A stretch of 64,000 nucleotides of DNA from Streblospio benedicti. Lineage: Eukaryota > Annelida > Polychaeta > Spionida > Spionidae. The stretch is from contig CM032660.1 of assembly GCA_019095985.1 (NCBI GenBank), positions 57,398,045 to 57,462,044 on the forward strand, in the 5' to 3' direction. Positions within the stretch are counted from its first letter, which is position 1; each line of letters starts with the position of its first letter. Position numbers and translations under genes: made by a program. Below, one piece after another: positions 24,880 to 37,300 of the stretch. The notes under the pieces were generated by a model that saw nothing but the letters and a program-made list of their open reading frames with translations, made no database searches and was not told the DNA's origin.

Positions 24880-25490
24880 GCGATAAATAAGAATAACAAG
24901 AGACCCGCGGCATAATATTTCTATTCAAGACAAATGAAAAGTTACACATGGTACAACGTGTAATTTTCTGGGGGCCAAAAGCACATTATTTGCCGCACCG
25001 GCAATCGCAGCCCTCCCAGTGTCCCATGGGTCGGCCAATATGGTAAATATGGTAAGTACACTACGCAAAACAGTTGGACACAGCAGTAGGGCTTGTACCA
25101 GATCGGCACTAGTGGTGTTTGTTGAGCAAACGCAACCGTAATTTGTTAAACACCGCTCCAGACGCGTTCCAAGTAACTGTATGTACAAGCTGTATAAAGA
25201 TTGTGTGCCGCGAGTGAAACATAAAACAAACACGTCTTATTAAAGAAAAGTCGTATCTAGCATTCTCACTATACCAGTGCATTTACAGTTGCATTCGATG
25301 TTATAGATGTAAACTGTCCACCAGATTTTAACATTACACCAACCAAAGCTATATGTTATCTCATTTGCTTTGGGGTAAATCGTACGAACATTTGGGGAGC
25401 CAAAACTGTAACCGCGCTTGTTAAAACGCGGCATATGTTTTTACGGGTGCCCATGAATAAGATACCATCGGCAGGGAGGAAATTACTACC
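24880..25490. other. No gene recognised
   Basis: Moderate-complexity sequence with minus-strand short frames (24925-25233 and 25240-25434) lacking recognisable domains. Confidence 0.35.
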
Positions 25491-25497
25491 GTGCTAT

Positions 25498-25501
25498 ATG
25501 T

Positions 25502-25538
<37 letters not shown>

Positions 25539-25547
25539 AAGTAAAAA

Positions 25548-25578
<31 letters not shown>

Positions 25579-25609
25579 GTATGTAAGTGAGTAAATAAGT
25601 GAGTGAGTG

Positions 25610-25647
<38 letters not shown>

Positions 25648-25702
25648 GGTTTGGTGAGTGGGCAGGTGTTTGAGTGAGTGAGTGAGAGAGTGAGTGAGTG
25701 AA
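25498..25702. repeat. (GTAA)n/(GTGA)n microsatellite, interrupted
   Basis: Long runs of GTAAGTAA, interrupted by AAAGTAAAAAAAG and passing into GTGAGTGA. The minus strand gives artefactual 'TYLLTYLL' frames. The same unit recurs at 51692-51755. Confidence 0.95.
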
Positions 25703-25818
25703 GACATCTAACCAGTGGTTGATTTTTTTTGCTGAAAATATTCTTTTATTCATGATCACAATGTCATTCTCAATTGTATGACATACTTTATTAGGATTGC
25801 GATATGATTATATTAAGA

Positions 25819-26216
25819 ATGATGTACATTTTGTCACGATCCGTAAAAGTGGAACAGTGTTCCACTTAGGGAGGGGGTGTGGGTGGGGGGTCGGTCAAGT
25901 TTTGGATATTCCACTTTTTTTATCGCGCACGCTAAAACTTTTCATATCAGAATTCCACTATTTTCTTTTTAAATGTGGCATTCAAAAGATACGCAGCAGA
26001 TTTCACACATTAATTGATATTATGATTTACATTCCTGATATATAATAAATATTATTTTTTGGCATATATAAGTAATGTTTATCGCAAAACACTGTGTAGA
26101 TATTCTTCAATTATATCACACATCTGATGTTTCCACTTTTGAGGGTAGGGGGAGGGGGTTAAGAAAAAAGAGAACACTGTTCCACTTTTGCGGAGCGAGA
26201 CAAAATGTACATCATC
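25819..26216. mobile_element. MITE with GATGTACATTTTGTC termini, about 0.4 kb
   Basis: The left end GATGTACATTTTGTCACGAT, then AAAAGTGGAACAGTGTTC. The right end in reverse complement is GATGTACATTTTGTCTCGCT, then AAAAGTGGAACAGTGTTC. Inverted ends are about 42 bp and G-rich arms follow. No transposase frame. Confidence 0.85.
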
Positions 26217-26940
26217 CCTTATATAGCATATGTTTGATATGTGACATTTTTGGCGGTCACTGCTGTCATACTAGCCGGTCTGTTGGCTTCGAGTGACCGG
26301 TCTAATGGCTAACACTTCCTGCACGCTGTGCTACATGAGAGGGCTACCATTTATAATGGCCGGGGGTGAGGGTGGGGGGCTTGGATATGACAAAATGAAA
26401 CCATCATGGTGTGATTTTCAGGATAGACTTAAATTTGTTTGGTAATTGCTATGCCAATTTTCTGGGCCACCCCTGTAAGTGCACCCCTTTGTTTGTTTTT
26501 TCATACCGCATTCGCCCATGATATTTCAGGTATTGCTGTTTGCAGGTAGTTTTTGTCCGTATACGTTAAGCATCCTGTAATAATATATATATATATGTGA
26601 AATGTCCATATCAAACCATCGGGTAAATAGATCCATTAGTTTCCCAGAAAGCCCAATAGTAAATACTGACTGAGGGGCCTTATATACCATAAGCTATATG
26701 TAGGCCCTTGGATTGATATATGTTTACTGTAAACATTGTATAGTAAACTATACCAAATGTCTGTTCCATCTTCATGAAACTTTTTAAGACAACAAAACAA
26801 GTGTCTAGAAGTACGTTAGACTGTCATTTACATTGAGCATTTTTGGAGACAATCCCCCAAATAAGATAATGTCCATTACTTGAAAACAACGACAAAATCC
26901 ACCTCATCTCATATAGGCGAAATTTTGAGTTTAATCAACA
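26217..26940. other. No gene recognised
   Basis: Sequence with a G-rich patch at 26361-26381 and a short (TA)n at 26584-26596. No coding content recognised. Confidence 0.4.
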
Positions 26941-26942
26941 GC

Positions 26943-27356
26943 TTCGCACAAATGTATCACATATACCAAAATGTTCGCTGTAGTCTCAAGATTAATTTCA
27001 GCCCTGTTGTACTAAAATTCACCTGTGCGAAAGAAGAAAAATGGCCTTAATGAGGACCTACGTCAAAAAACTAAACCGCGTCTGCAAATACGTCTTATAA
27101 TATCCACACAGCAAAGTCACCCATGAAATAAAAACTACTTCAAATAAAAGGCTATTGTTCACAGGACTTATACTCCAACTACTTGGCTACTCAGAACAGT
27201 AAACAAATCTATTTTACCTCTATTACATTTTCCTCAGGAGCATGATTTGCAGAGTACGTAATTTTGGACTCTGGAGAAATTTAATACAACAGGGCTGAAA
27301 TTGACCCTGAGACTCCAGCGAACATTTTGCTATATGTGACACAATTTTGCGAAGAA
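26943..27356. mobile_element. Foldback element, arms about 75 bp
   Basis: The left arm contains AAAATGTTCGCTGTAGTCTC, ATTTCAGCCCTGTTGTA. The right arm in reverse complement contains AAAATGTTCGCTGGAGTCTC, ATTTCAGCCCTGTTGTA. The pairing extends on both sides (CTTCGCA.AA.TG..TCACATATA). About 260 bp of unrelated sequence separates the arms. Confidence 0.75.
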
Positions 27357-27399
27357 ACATCCTGAATAAGGGTCATCTGAAAGAAACACTACTCGCCTA

Positions 27400-27800
27400 A
27401 TAGGCCTACTCATGTTGGCTGTACATCGGGACAGTGCGATCGGCAGATCATTTAGTACCTACACTCGTGTCCCTGGAGTTGCACTGTAAAACAAAACGTA
27501 CAATGTCCTTGATGCACAGCCTTTATAAAGTGACCACAATGAGCAGAGTGCTCAAGGTGGCCAAGTTAGAGAGGGTCTGCTGCAGTTTAGACTTTGTGTG
27601 TGATGGGAGTTATGCTAATGCTACATTTCTTCTGACAATTTTAGGGCAGTTGGAACAAAGTAAGCGACTATGTGAGAAAAATACTCAATGCTGATATGCA
27701 CAAAATGACATTAATGACTGGAATTGAATCAGTACTGAAGTAATTGCACTTTTAACCTATGCCTGGCTGTGTTTGGAAGAATCATTGCCATTATTTTAAG
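27400..27800. other. No gene recognised
   Basis: An open frame at 27434-27694 has mixed composition but no recognisable domain or similarity to the neighbouring gene. It lies upstream of the lectin-channel gene and might hold untranslated or regulatory sequence. Confidence 0.35.
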
Positions 27801-27809
27801 ACTATGATT

Positions 27810-28030
27810 TGAATCTCACAAGAACAACACACGAAAAACACAGCAACAAAAACAAGAACAAAATTTACAACTGGGTCGCCAAAACCAGCAACAGCAGCAA
27901 TCACATCCACGACAGCAACAAAAACACCCAAAACACCATCACCACCAACACCACCACCAACAACAACACAAACACCAGGCCAAAAACAGAAACACCAAAA
28001 AAAAAACCCCAGCAACAGCAACATAAAACG
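27810..28030 (+). repeat. (ACA/AAC/CAACA)-rich low-complexity tract
   Basis: About 220 bp almost devoid of T on the plus strand, made of ACA, AAC, CACC and AGCA units, about 140 bp upstream of the first coding exon found for the lectin-channel gene. Strand asymmetry is strong. Confidence 0.75.
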
Positions 28031-28168
28031 TATGCAAGAATGCCAGTACGCATTCAATAAGAACGACCATAAATGGATGGCATGAGACGGACTTGTGTAG
28101 GAATTAACTAGTGTTTGAAGACAGCAGGCGACAATTACACGGCTGGAGCCTACACCCCGCCGGCCAGC

Positions 28169-28304
28169 ATGCGCTTCTTCGAGTACCACGTGAGCGACGA
28201 CTATATCGAGGAGCCGTACCACACGGTGGGCCACGCCGCCATCTGGGAGGGCCTCAGCGACACCACCACCGCGCACGGCATCCCGCACTACAACAACGCC
28301 AGAG
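28169..28304 (+). CDS. Gene 1 exon 1: cytoplasmic N-terminus with His-Gly motif
   Basis: Encodes MRFFEYHVSDDYIEEPYHT, then IWEGLSDTTTAHGIPHYNNA and ends in phase 1 at AGAG|GTGAGA. TTAHGIP carries the conserved His-Gly pair needed for gating in this family. The ATG at 28169 follows CCGGCCAG, an acceptor-like site, at the same point where gene 2 has TTTGCAG|TCAATG, so the initiating exon may be non-coding and upstream. The frame stays open upstream to a stop at 28109, so a longer start cannot be excluded. Very GC-rich compared with its flanks. Confidence 0.85.
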
Positions 28305-31300
28305 GTGAGAGGGTGTTTGTGTTGGTGTCTGTTTGTGTTGATTTCTGTCTTTTTGTCTTTGTGTCATTTTGTCTTTTTCACTGGCTGGCTGGCTGCTTGG
28401 TTGGCTGGTTGGCTGCCTGGCCGCCTGCCTACCTGCCACTATTTAATGGTTTCTGGCAGACATAGCCTATCACAAGGCCTTTAAATGATCTGGCATGAAG
28501 CTATTAGAGCTAGAGGCGGTCTAGAGGCGGCTCTTCATCAATTGTACATGTACATTTGAAGAACTGCCTGTAGTCAACAGTGTCGACCAGTATTTTTCCC
28601 GGGATTTAATCATGTGCAGGCATAAGATACTCAATAAAAAAGAAGGGCTAAAATCTATGGGTTGGCTGATATTTGCTGTCCCTCGGTTCTTTTCTTGTGC
28701 CGCGCTCCATATCCTTCTATCCTATCCTGGCTATACTATACATATACATCAAAGCGCAAAGTCTTTTTGGTTCATGGCCCGTCTCCATGACGATAGAGGT
28801 AACGCTTCTTCACCCTACAACAAGGTTATGGGTATCGTATTTAACATGTAAATTTATTTAATTAAACGCGGCCATATTGCTTGTCAACATGCGCCGTTTC
28901 ACGCTGAGACCGAGAAAATGGCCTATGTAATACATATACACAAACTGGAACAGGATTTTGATAACCTATGATTTGCACGTTTGGTGGGGGTAGGGGTGGT
29001 GGTGACTTTGTTACCATTAAACAAATATGACAACCTTTGTGGACAGGATGACTTTGTTGCAAATCAGGATGACTAACCGTATTAGTTTAATGAATATAGC
29101 AGCCTTGTTAGTGGATTTGCCTAACGCGCCAAATGCCTAATGCTGATTTGTGTCCACAATATCGTATACACCAGTAGAAACCCGAATCTCGAATATGTAT
29201 ATGGACACCATTAACATATTCACTAAAAACCACTTATCGAGATAAACAACTGATATCTGGTCACAGCGTGTTTGTTGAATGGAAATGAAACTAACATCGA
29301 CATTAAAACTGCTTTACACTTGAGCGATCATGGGCGAACCCGTGAAAGGTACGCGTCTGCACGTATTATCACAGACCTTACAATTTCATTCTAAGGTCTG
29401 TGGTATTATCACAGACCTTACAATTTCATTCTAAGGTCTGTGGTATTATGTCATGTCGTCAACTTGGGCGTATTGTGGCGGCATTGAACGTAGTAAAAAT
29501 GCATGGTACGATAAATTGCTGAGGCAAACGAAGTGTTACTTATATGTGCGAATGTCCTGCGATCCGTAGACGCAGCATAACTATTTGAAGCAAACTTTAA
29601 CCAAACTGAATGTTCGTTGAAAATTTTTGAACATGTTCAAAATTTCCTGACGAATTTGCCAGTTCGCCAGTGCACGCAGAGCTACGTAGGTGGAATTATC
29701 TATAGTGTAAAGCGGGTTTTACAGAAAAATTCGAAACAAGCTGCATCGAGATAACCGGTTAGGACTGTATTAGAAATTCGAGATAAGCTTCATTGAGATA
29801 ACCGGTTATGACTGTATTGGAAATTCTAGATAAGCTACGTCGAGATAATCGGTTACGACTGTATTGGAAAATTTAGATAAGCTACATCGAGATAACCGGT
29901 TTCGACTGTATTGAATATTCGAGATAAGCTACACCAAGATAACGGGTTATGACTGTACTTGTGTGTACCAGATCCTGCAGAACTACGACATGGAGTTCCC
30001 GGCCGTGACGGTGTGCAACACCAACCCGGTGCGGCTGTCGCGGGTGCCGCGCGCCGCCGCGCTCAGCGCCGAGTTGACTCGACTCAACGCCGAGGCGCTC
30101 ACCCAGTACTGCCTGGGCAAGGAGGGCTCGCCGTGCGCGAATGTACATGGTGAGTACCATGGGTCTCAGCATCGTGGGAGGGGGTAGGGGTATATAATGA
30201 TCTACTGCTATGGTTTACAAACACTATACCATACAGTATACAGTATATCTGACAAGTCATGGTGAGTACTGTGGGGTCACCGTGTGATAGTGTACATGGT
30301 GAGTACTGTCTGGTCACTGTGTGACATGGTGAGTACTGTGTGGTCACTGTGTGACAGTGTACATGGCGAATACTGTCTGGTTTTATGGTGAGTACTGTGT
30401 GGTCACTATGTGAAACTGTGTACGGGTAGTCCTTTCTGGTCACTGTGTGACAGTGTACATGGGGATTAGTGTGTTGTCACTGTGCGACAGTGTGCATGAA
30501 TAGTACTGTGTGGTCACTGTGTGACAAGGTGGATTGTAGGCTGGGTAAGTTTGAATATTCTGTTTCCAACATTGTTGAAAAGATTTCTTAACATCTGGAT
30601 TGATTGTAAAGTGAAGAAAACACCATACCGTGAAGCATATAGCATATTGGTAGATCTTTCCGCCTCTTTATAAAGTATTGGTTCTTTTGCAGACAATGTA
30701 AAAAGCACGCAGAAAAATATTTTTCTGGAAGGAACACCGTAATTGCTTTATTGCCAAAATTGAATACATGTGATTACGGGGGAACAAAAGGGCACCGAAT
30801 TTCAAAAGCGTGTCTCAAGGCCATTGAATCAATCTGTGGCTTGGTCAATTTGACCATTTCCGGAGACCTGGTGAGTGGAAGAATGTGTGTCAATAAATAC
30901 TTCTTGTATTTGCCCACGCTGGGCCCTACTATAGGATGCATACAATATCGACACTTAAAAGCACAATAGCAAAATGTACACTGTTGGACTGGATCTATCA
31001 ACGAAACAAGGTCATACAGATCTCGATATTAGGTGCCTGGTTCAGGTCCGTGCGATATGAGGCTTCACTTCATATACTCTATGAAAATAGAAGAGTGCTG
31101 CTCAAGCACGAAATGACTCTGCTCGGTATTTACCCTAATAGGGTCCTATAATGGAATTGACTTGACCCTCACACAATCTGCTACTCACAATGGCTCGGGA
31201 AGTGGTCAAATGGTCAAAGTAACTACAAAATGAATCGATTGACGCAATGGTTCTGTTTGACCGTAGGTGGTCTGGTTGGTGCTGGTATGGGGTTGGTGGC

Positions 31301-34300
31301 GGGGTTGTACCACTCTGCTCTGGATCATGAGCTCCAGGGCCGGATTCAGAAATTTGAGACCGGGGGGGGGGGGGGGGGGGGGCTAATTTTCAAATTTTGA
31401 GATCGGGGTGGGGGGGGGGGGGGGTGTCCGTGCGTGGGGGCAGATCCAGGTTTTTGGAAAAGGACGTAAGGAAAACATAAGGAAAGGGGGGGGCCTCACT
31501 TACGGGATTTCATGAAAAACCATATGAAAACGAAGTATTTTGGTGGGAAAGGGGGTGGGGGCGGGGGGGCTAAATTGTACGGGCGGGGGGGGGGCTTTAA
31601 GGCTAATATGGCAGGCGGGGGGGGGGGCTAGAGCCCCCCGAGCCACCCCGCTGGATCCGGCCCTGAGCTCTTTTGCCCCATATGACTTTGCATATCTATT
31701 CATTTCTCAAATGAAAAGAGAGTTATGTTGGATGTTCTTTTGTTCAAGTCTTCATTCATAAAATTGTGTTAGACTATTCTTTGAACATTTTTTTTTTCTT
31801 TTTTGCGAAAGCTCACCTGGGGGTTTCGGTCATTTTGCATGTCCTTTCCCCCACATTGTCGTAGTCTTCACGAGATCGTGTGAAAACGATCTACGACAAC
31901 ATCAACGTCTTCACACCACGATCTCACGAAGACTTAAGGCATTGTGGGAAGAGGTCATTGGAAATGACCGAAATCTCCAGTTGCGCTTTCATGAAAAAAA
32001 TAAGTCCAAAGTATAGTTTAACAAAAACGTATGAAATGAGAGTTGTAAAATCTGTAGTAGTGTGGTAACGCACAGTAGAACTAATCAATCCAGACCACCC
32101 AGTGGCTCACCTCTCGAGGTGGCAATAGATTGGTGGTCTCTGTATGAAGGTTGGTATGACTGCGAGACATGGTCTTATTTTAGAGGTGGTCTTAATTGGA
32201 GCTTCTATCGTACCCGTAATAAACTCAATATGCTACATAGCATACTCCAAATACCTCTTGGTACATAGAACTACACCTGTACTAGTAGATTGTTAAGAAA
32301 TTCTATACCCTCACACATAGACCTTAATTCTCAATAAATCATCCATGCGTATATTTTTCATCACATCCTATTCTCAGACACTAGCAGGCGATATCTATTA
32401 AGAATCAAGATTTTACAGCTTTTATACTTTCACTTCCTCCCCACCCGTACAATAAGCTATGCTCATTAGGCTTAATATTTCATAAAACAGAAACTACTAG
32501 AACTATAAATTCTGCTGTACACGTGCTTGCAGCGTGCCAGACGCCCCTGTACCACGCGGGAGACGGCACCGCCTCCTGCCTCTTCCTCCTGGACACGGAG
32601 GAGACCGCCACCTACGAGGTAAACACGCCTTCTCCAACCATCCAAATGTTACAGTCAGTGCCCAATTATGTGTTAGTGCCTGCATACAATACAGACCTGT
32701 TTGTTATGGTTTGACATGCACCCTGGTAAATTCTGTGATTTGAGACTCTAGCAGACCCAGTTTTGTTATGGTGGAGAACTTGTTAGGTATTAGGCACACT
32801 GTGTGTGTTACGGGCATATACAAAAAGTAGAAATAAAAATTGCGGGGGAAAGAGATGGGGGTTGTCCCTGTGAAAAAGCTGGGTAGGGGTGATCTTGGAT
32901 CTGCCTATGTCCTCGGTGTGAACGGGTATGAAAATGCGTGACACGTGCACTCGCGACACGTGTAATATAGACACGTATGGTGTAGGCGGAAAATAGTATA
33001 TTCGTTCTTACTGCGTGTCACACTGCTCTCAATATATGACAAAAAATTCCTCTGTACTCAGATGATCCACATTCGCCTGTACATACAAAATGACCCCGAA
33101 GCGATGTAAGCGATATCACCACACGTGTTGCGCCCCGGCCCGAAATGTGCACACTCCCTAAGGCAGACGATATTTTCTCACACACTCTTATTAACCACAC
33201 ACTGATATTTACGTACTTGGTTTTATGGGCGTCCAGAGTTGTTCAAACACTCAACTCTGAGTCAATAGAGATAGTTGTAACAATAACATGGTTAGTCAAT
33301 GATATTTGTACGCAAACAGTATACAATCGATCATGTGACTGGGGGCCACTGGTTGTAAGAGAGGGCGTGTTATTGTTTCTGGCAGTCTATTTCCAAGACT
33401 CAAGTTTCAATGATTTTGTGATGGTCGATGAAAGGGTGACCTAAGTTCCGGTTGTAACAAAGCCACAACAGATTAGAAAATTAGATCTACTACTTACGGG
33501 AGAAAGATCATCATGGATTACCCTTCCAACAGTGCCATATTCTATCGAAGACAGGCTTGAAACCACTAAGTGTGCGGTTTGCCACGTAAATTATCATTTC
33601 AAGCCATCTTTTAAATGTGAACTCCCCGCCAGCTAACGTCTGACATTTGACTTTGTAAAATACTCAAAGGGTGATAATTAATGATCGTGCTATTGGAAGC
33701 AGCCGACTAGCAAATCCTATGAGGAGGGCTATAATGTGTCCACAAGTCCAATATCCCCCTCACCCCCCACCCACCCCTTTTTTGCTCCCATTTCCTCGCA
33801 CTCTTCCTTTTTTGTCCGCGGTATGTGTCTCTTAACGGTGGTATATATACCCCATTTGGTCTCAAAATCTCAATGAATTAATGTTACAAATCTCAATGCA
33901 AAAGCCCTTTTTCTCAAACCTCAATCAATTGATCTCAATGGATTGAAAGGTCAAATCTCAATCCTCAGTGAATTAAAAACCCAACGCTTAACTCTCACTA
34001 AATTATATATACCGCCCTCTCTCTTCCCCGCAATATTTCACCCTATCACCACCCCACATGCTACTACCTTAAAATTACACACCCCTCTAATTAATCACCC
34101 CTCCCCCCGACACACACACCATAGGCAGATCTGGGGGTGGGGCCGCAAGCTCGAGGCCGCAAAGGCGCCCCCCCTTTCCCCACCAAAATACCCTCATTTT
34201 CGTAGTTTTTTTTTTACACGTCCACCATCGATCGCACGTTCGAAACCCATGAAATCCCTTAAGTGCATCACCCCTTTACCAAAAACCTAGATCTGCCATT

Positions 34301-37300
34301 ACACACACACCTGTGAGTTGCCACGGCTTGCACACAGAGATAATCTGTGGCTTGCAGGTGGCGGCCTTGGCGTGCGGGTCGCTGCTACCGGCGGCCGGCG
34401 GGGCGCTGTGGGCGGGCGTGGCGGAGCTGGCGGCCGAGGACAAACTGCTGCACGCCATCGCGCACGGCGTGTTCGACGGCGCGCGCAGGTAGGTCATGTG
34501 ACCACACCACGTGATAGCAACAACAACGCGTGGCAACAACAAGAGCACGTGACATCAACACTACGTGACATCAACAAAACCACTTGACATCAACACCACA
34601 AGACAATAAACAAACACATGACAGCAACACCAGGTGACGAAAACAACAAAGCCCCATGTGACAGGAACACTACATGACAACAACAAAACCACAGGACAGC
34701 AAAACCACGTGACGCCGCGTTATCGCAAAACGGCACCACGTGACACCACATGAATACTTGTTGCTATACGCAGCGTAACTGTCCCATGCGGACAGCTCTA
34801 TTTCAAGGACACTTTTTTAAGTCAATTTATTTGGTCAATTTCATAGAAAGAGGAACCCCCAATGAGACTGATGAATGGCCATTTACATTAGTTATTACCT
34901 CTTACCAGCAATCGGACCCTCGTTCTTCTGGTCACGAGTTCAAGTATAAACTCTCTATCCATTCTGGTACGGGAGCAGGCGACACCTTCAAGAGAAGTGA
35001 AATCTAGCCACACAAGACAGGTGTCCTTAAAAGAGGGGTGTCCACATAAATTAGTGCTTTTAATGTGGACATTAATTTTGTGCTTCTGTGGCCGAGTGGA
35101 TACAGGGAGTGGTCATGAGTTCGATTCCTGATCGGATCTGGTGATGGGTGTTGGTGATGGCAAACTCATACCTGAACAGTCGTACACTACTTCGTGGTAC
35201 GTACATGTTAGGTACAGGTCAGGCGAGTGAACGCCAAAGTTAATTGATAAGCACATCCACACTACGGCTGTGAAAAATATGCTGTATGCTCCCCTGGGCG
35301 TTGAGAAAGATATAGGATGACATGGATGCCAATGACCTTGTGTGAATGTAGAGTAGTTTGATCCTGCATGCAAGGACTTAAGACCATAAACTAGACATTT
35401 ACATTTATTTACAGGTACATTAAATGGCTACCTCTCATTTTTTTTAAATCAACGGTATGCAAAGGTTGGTAAAACTGGTTCCCGGTAATTTCGGCTCACG
35501 ATGTTTTCGGTACAAGTAATATCGGCGCAATTCCTCCCGTATATTCAGCCATGAGAAAGTGATATCGTCCCGTAAATTCGGTCCACATTCATAGTTTGAC
35601 TTTAGCCATATATACCAGTGACATTAGAATATTCCCAGTGCACCCGAGCAAAACATATCTTTGTATAACATAGCATCAATATAATGTGCTGGTTTTAAAG
35701 CAATTTCAGTCTCTAGCCTGCTTAAACCAATTGAGCAGCATTAACACCAGATCTATTATGGCACACCCATATACTCTCACAACTCCTTGGGGAGCATACA
35801 GGGGGACCTGCCTTTCTGAGAGGGGGTGTCTTTAAGCCACTGGCAAAAAGGGTAAAATCAAAAAGAGCCAAATGTAGCAAGATTCCCTCTTAAGTAACCT
35901 ACTTTTCTTTGAAGCAATCTAGAGGAGGAGGGAGGTGGGTATTTAAAACAATGGTTTCCCTTTCATGTATGACACCCTGTTTAAGGTGGACAAAATTCCA
36001 AAACCATTCTTTGTCCGCCTGGGATCATGAGTATTCTCTTGTAGGTATGGAGACATAGAACCCAGCCCTGGATTCTACCTCTGATGGGAGTCACTTCAGG
36101 GAGCAGCCTTTGATGGAGGCCTCGCAGGATTCATTTTTGTGTGGGTTGAGTTTGCATTTACCAAGCTAGTCCCGTACAAGCGGACAAACTTGGAAAGTGA
36201 AAACTGGCGGAGAGTGTGACAAAAATCCATCCACCGTGTGGGGCTCTCATATAGAGTTCACTAGAATTGCAACAGATAGGATTAGGATTGGTATTTCCAA
36301 CATTGCACAAGCATCGTTTCATGGTACTGGTTATTTAGAAAAAAATCAAACCCATTACAAATGGATGCCTTCATCTAATTATGACATGGCATATGTGCTT
36401 CCACTGGTGCCACCCAACTTTAGGAGTCTAACACATACTATCATGGCATCAAATGTCTGAAAGTTGTTATTACCATAGATAAGAAAGTGTAAAAAAACTA
36501 GTTTAGTGGGAATTTTTATCACAGCATGTCCACTTGGCAACTGACCTTCATGGACCAATATTACTTTTAAACCTGGGCCAACTTAATGGGCCGAGATTAC
36601 CGTTACCGTTACCGAAAATACCCGGCGCCGAATGTACTATAATCCGGTAAAATTTACACAAGAGAGAAAGAGAGAGTCTTTCGGAGTCTAAAAAACTCTT
36701 TTGGGACATCGAAAAAATGTGTGTAGAAATTTCAAAAATAGAATCCCACACCTCATTGCAATTAGCCAATCATTACCCGCCCATTCGTTATCATTCAAAT
36801 ACAATCATCACATTCCTAGTTTCTTCCCAATATACGCGCAAACTCCGCCAATACAAATCCCTCATGCATGTCTTGCAGCGATTCCTACTGGCTGTCCCTG
36901 CAGCAGCAACAAGGGAATCCGGCGCCCTGGCTGTGGGCGCCATCTGGCGTGGCGCCGGGCTGGACGTACTGGGCACCAGGCGAGCCTGCTGCCATGGGCA
37001 CGGGCTCCGTGGTGCTGGCCAACCTGTCTGCCAGCCACGTGTGGCGCGCAGGAGTGGCCAATGACGCGAGCAGCACGGACAGGGGCCGCGGGCTTGTCTT
37101 GTGCGAGCTCAGACGTAAGTATTTAAATAGACCTATCCTAGCTTTTTACTATAAAAAAAAACTTGAAGAAAAGAAATAAACGTGGACATGATTATAATAT
37201 TTTTAATGATGTATATGTTTCCCAGTGCTTTTGGATACATTTTCAAACTTTCTCTCTCTCACGTCATTTCAGCAAGCATATTTCTACCAATCATAGATAT

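Larger units (their letters stand above)
28305..29971 (+). other. Gene 1 intron 1: expected TM1 exon not found
   Basis: The first exon ends in phase 1 and the next begins in phase 0, so an exon of 3n+2 bases is required between them. Gene 2 has exactly such an exon (119 bp, TM1). I searched this intron for a W-x-hydrophobic TM1-like frame with matching phases and splice sites and found none. The intron holds a dispersed motif (28565-28632), a duplicated hairpin (29367-29449) and a minisatellite (29736-29957). Confidence 0.7.

Noticed and set aside
25421-25759. 'TYLLTYLL' and 'SLTHSLTH' frames here, at 51588-51773 and at 59330-59723
   Set aside because: Products of (GTAA)n and (GTGA)n microsatellites.
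28305-28465. Read-through of exon 1 into a hydrophobic 50-codon extension
   Set aside because: Hydrophobicity comes from a GGCTGGCT/TTTGTCTTT simple repeat. It lacks TM1 motifs, has no good in-phase donor and ends in a stop.
28646-28798. Candidate TM1 exon for gene 1 (GLKSMGWLIF... and ...FWFMARLHDD resemble gene 2 GLKKVCWLLIF and KFMAR)
   Set aside because: No polypyrimidine tract before its AAG acceptor, the segment between the two matches is about 14 residues too long, and its length (153 bp) gives phase 1 out while the next exon needs phase 0.
34318-34587. Alternative Gly/Arg-rich frame over the exon at 34358
   Set aside because: Out of phase with both neighbouring exons; the other frame gives the CTLD pattern and matching splice phases.
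35080-35135. tRNA gene
   Set aside because: A and B boxes are present, but the cloverleaf arms are incomplete and the sequence continues into a body shared with other copies, so it is a SINE head.
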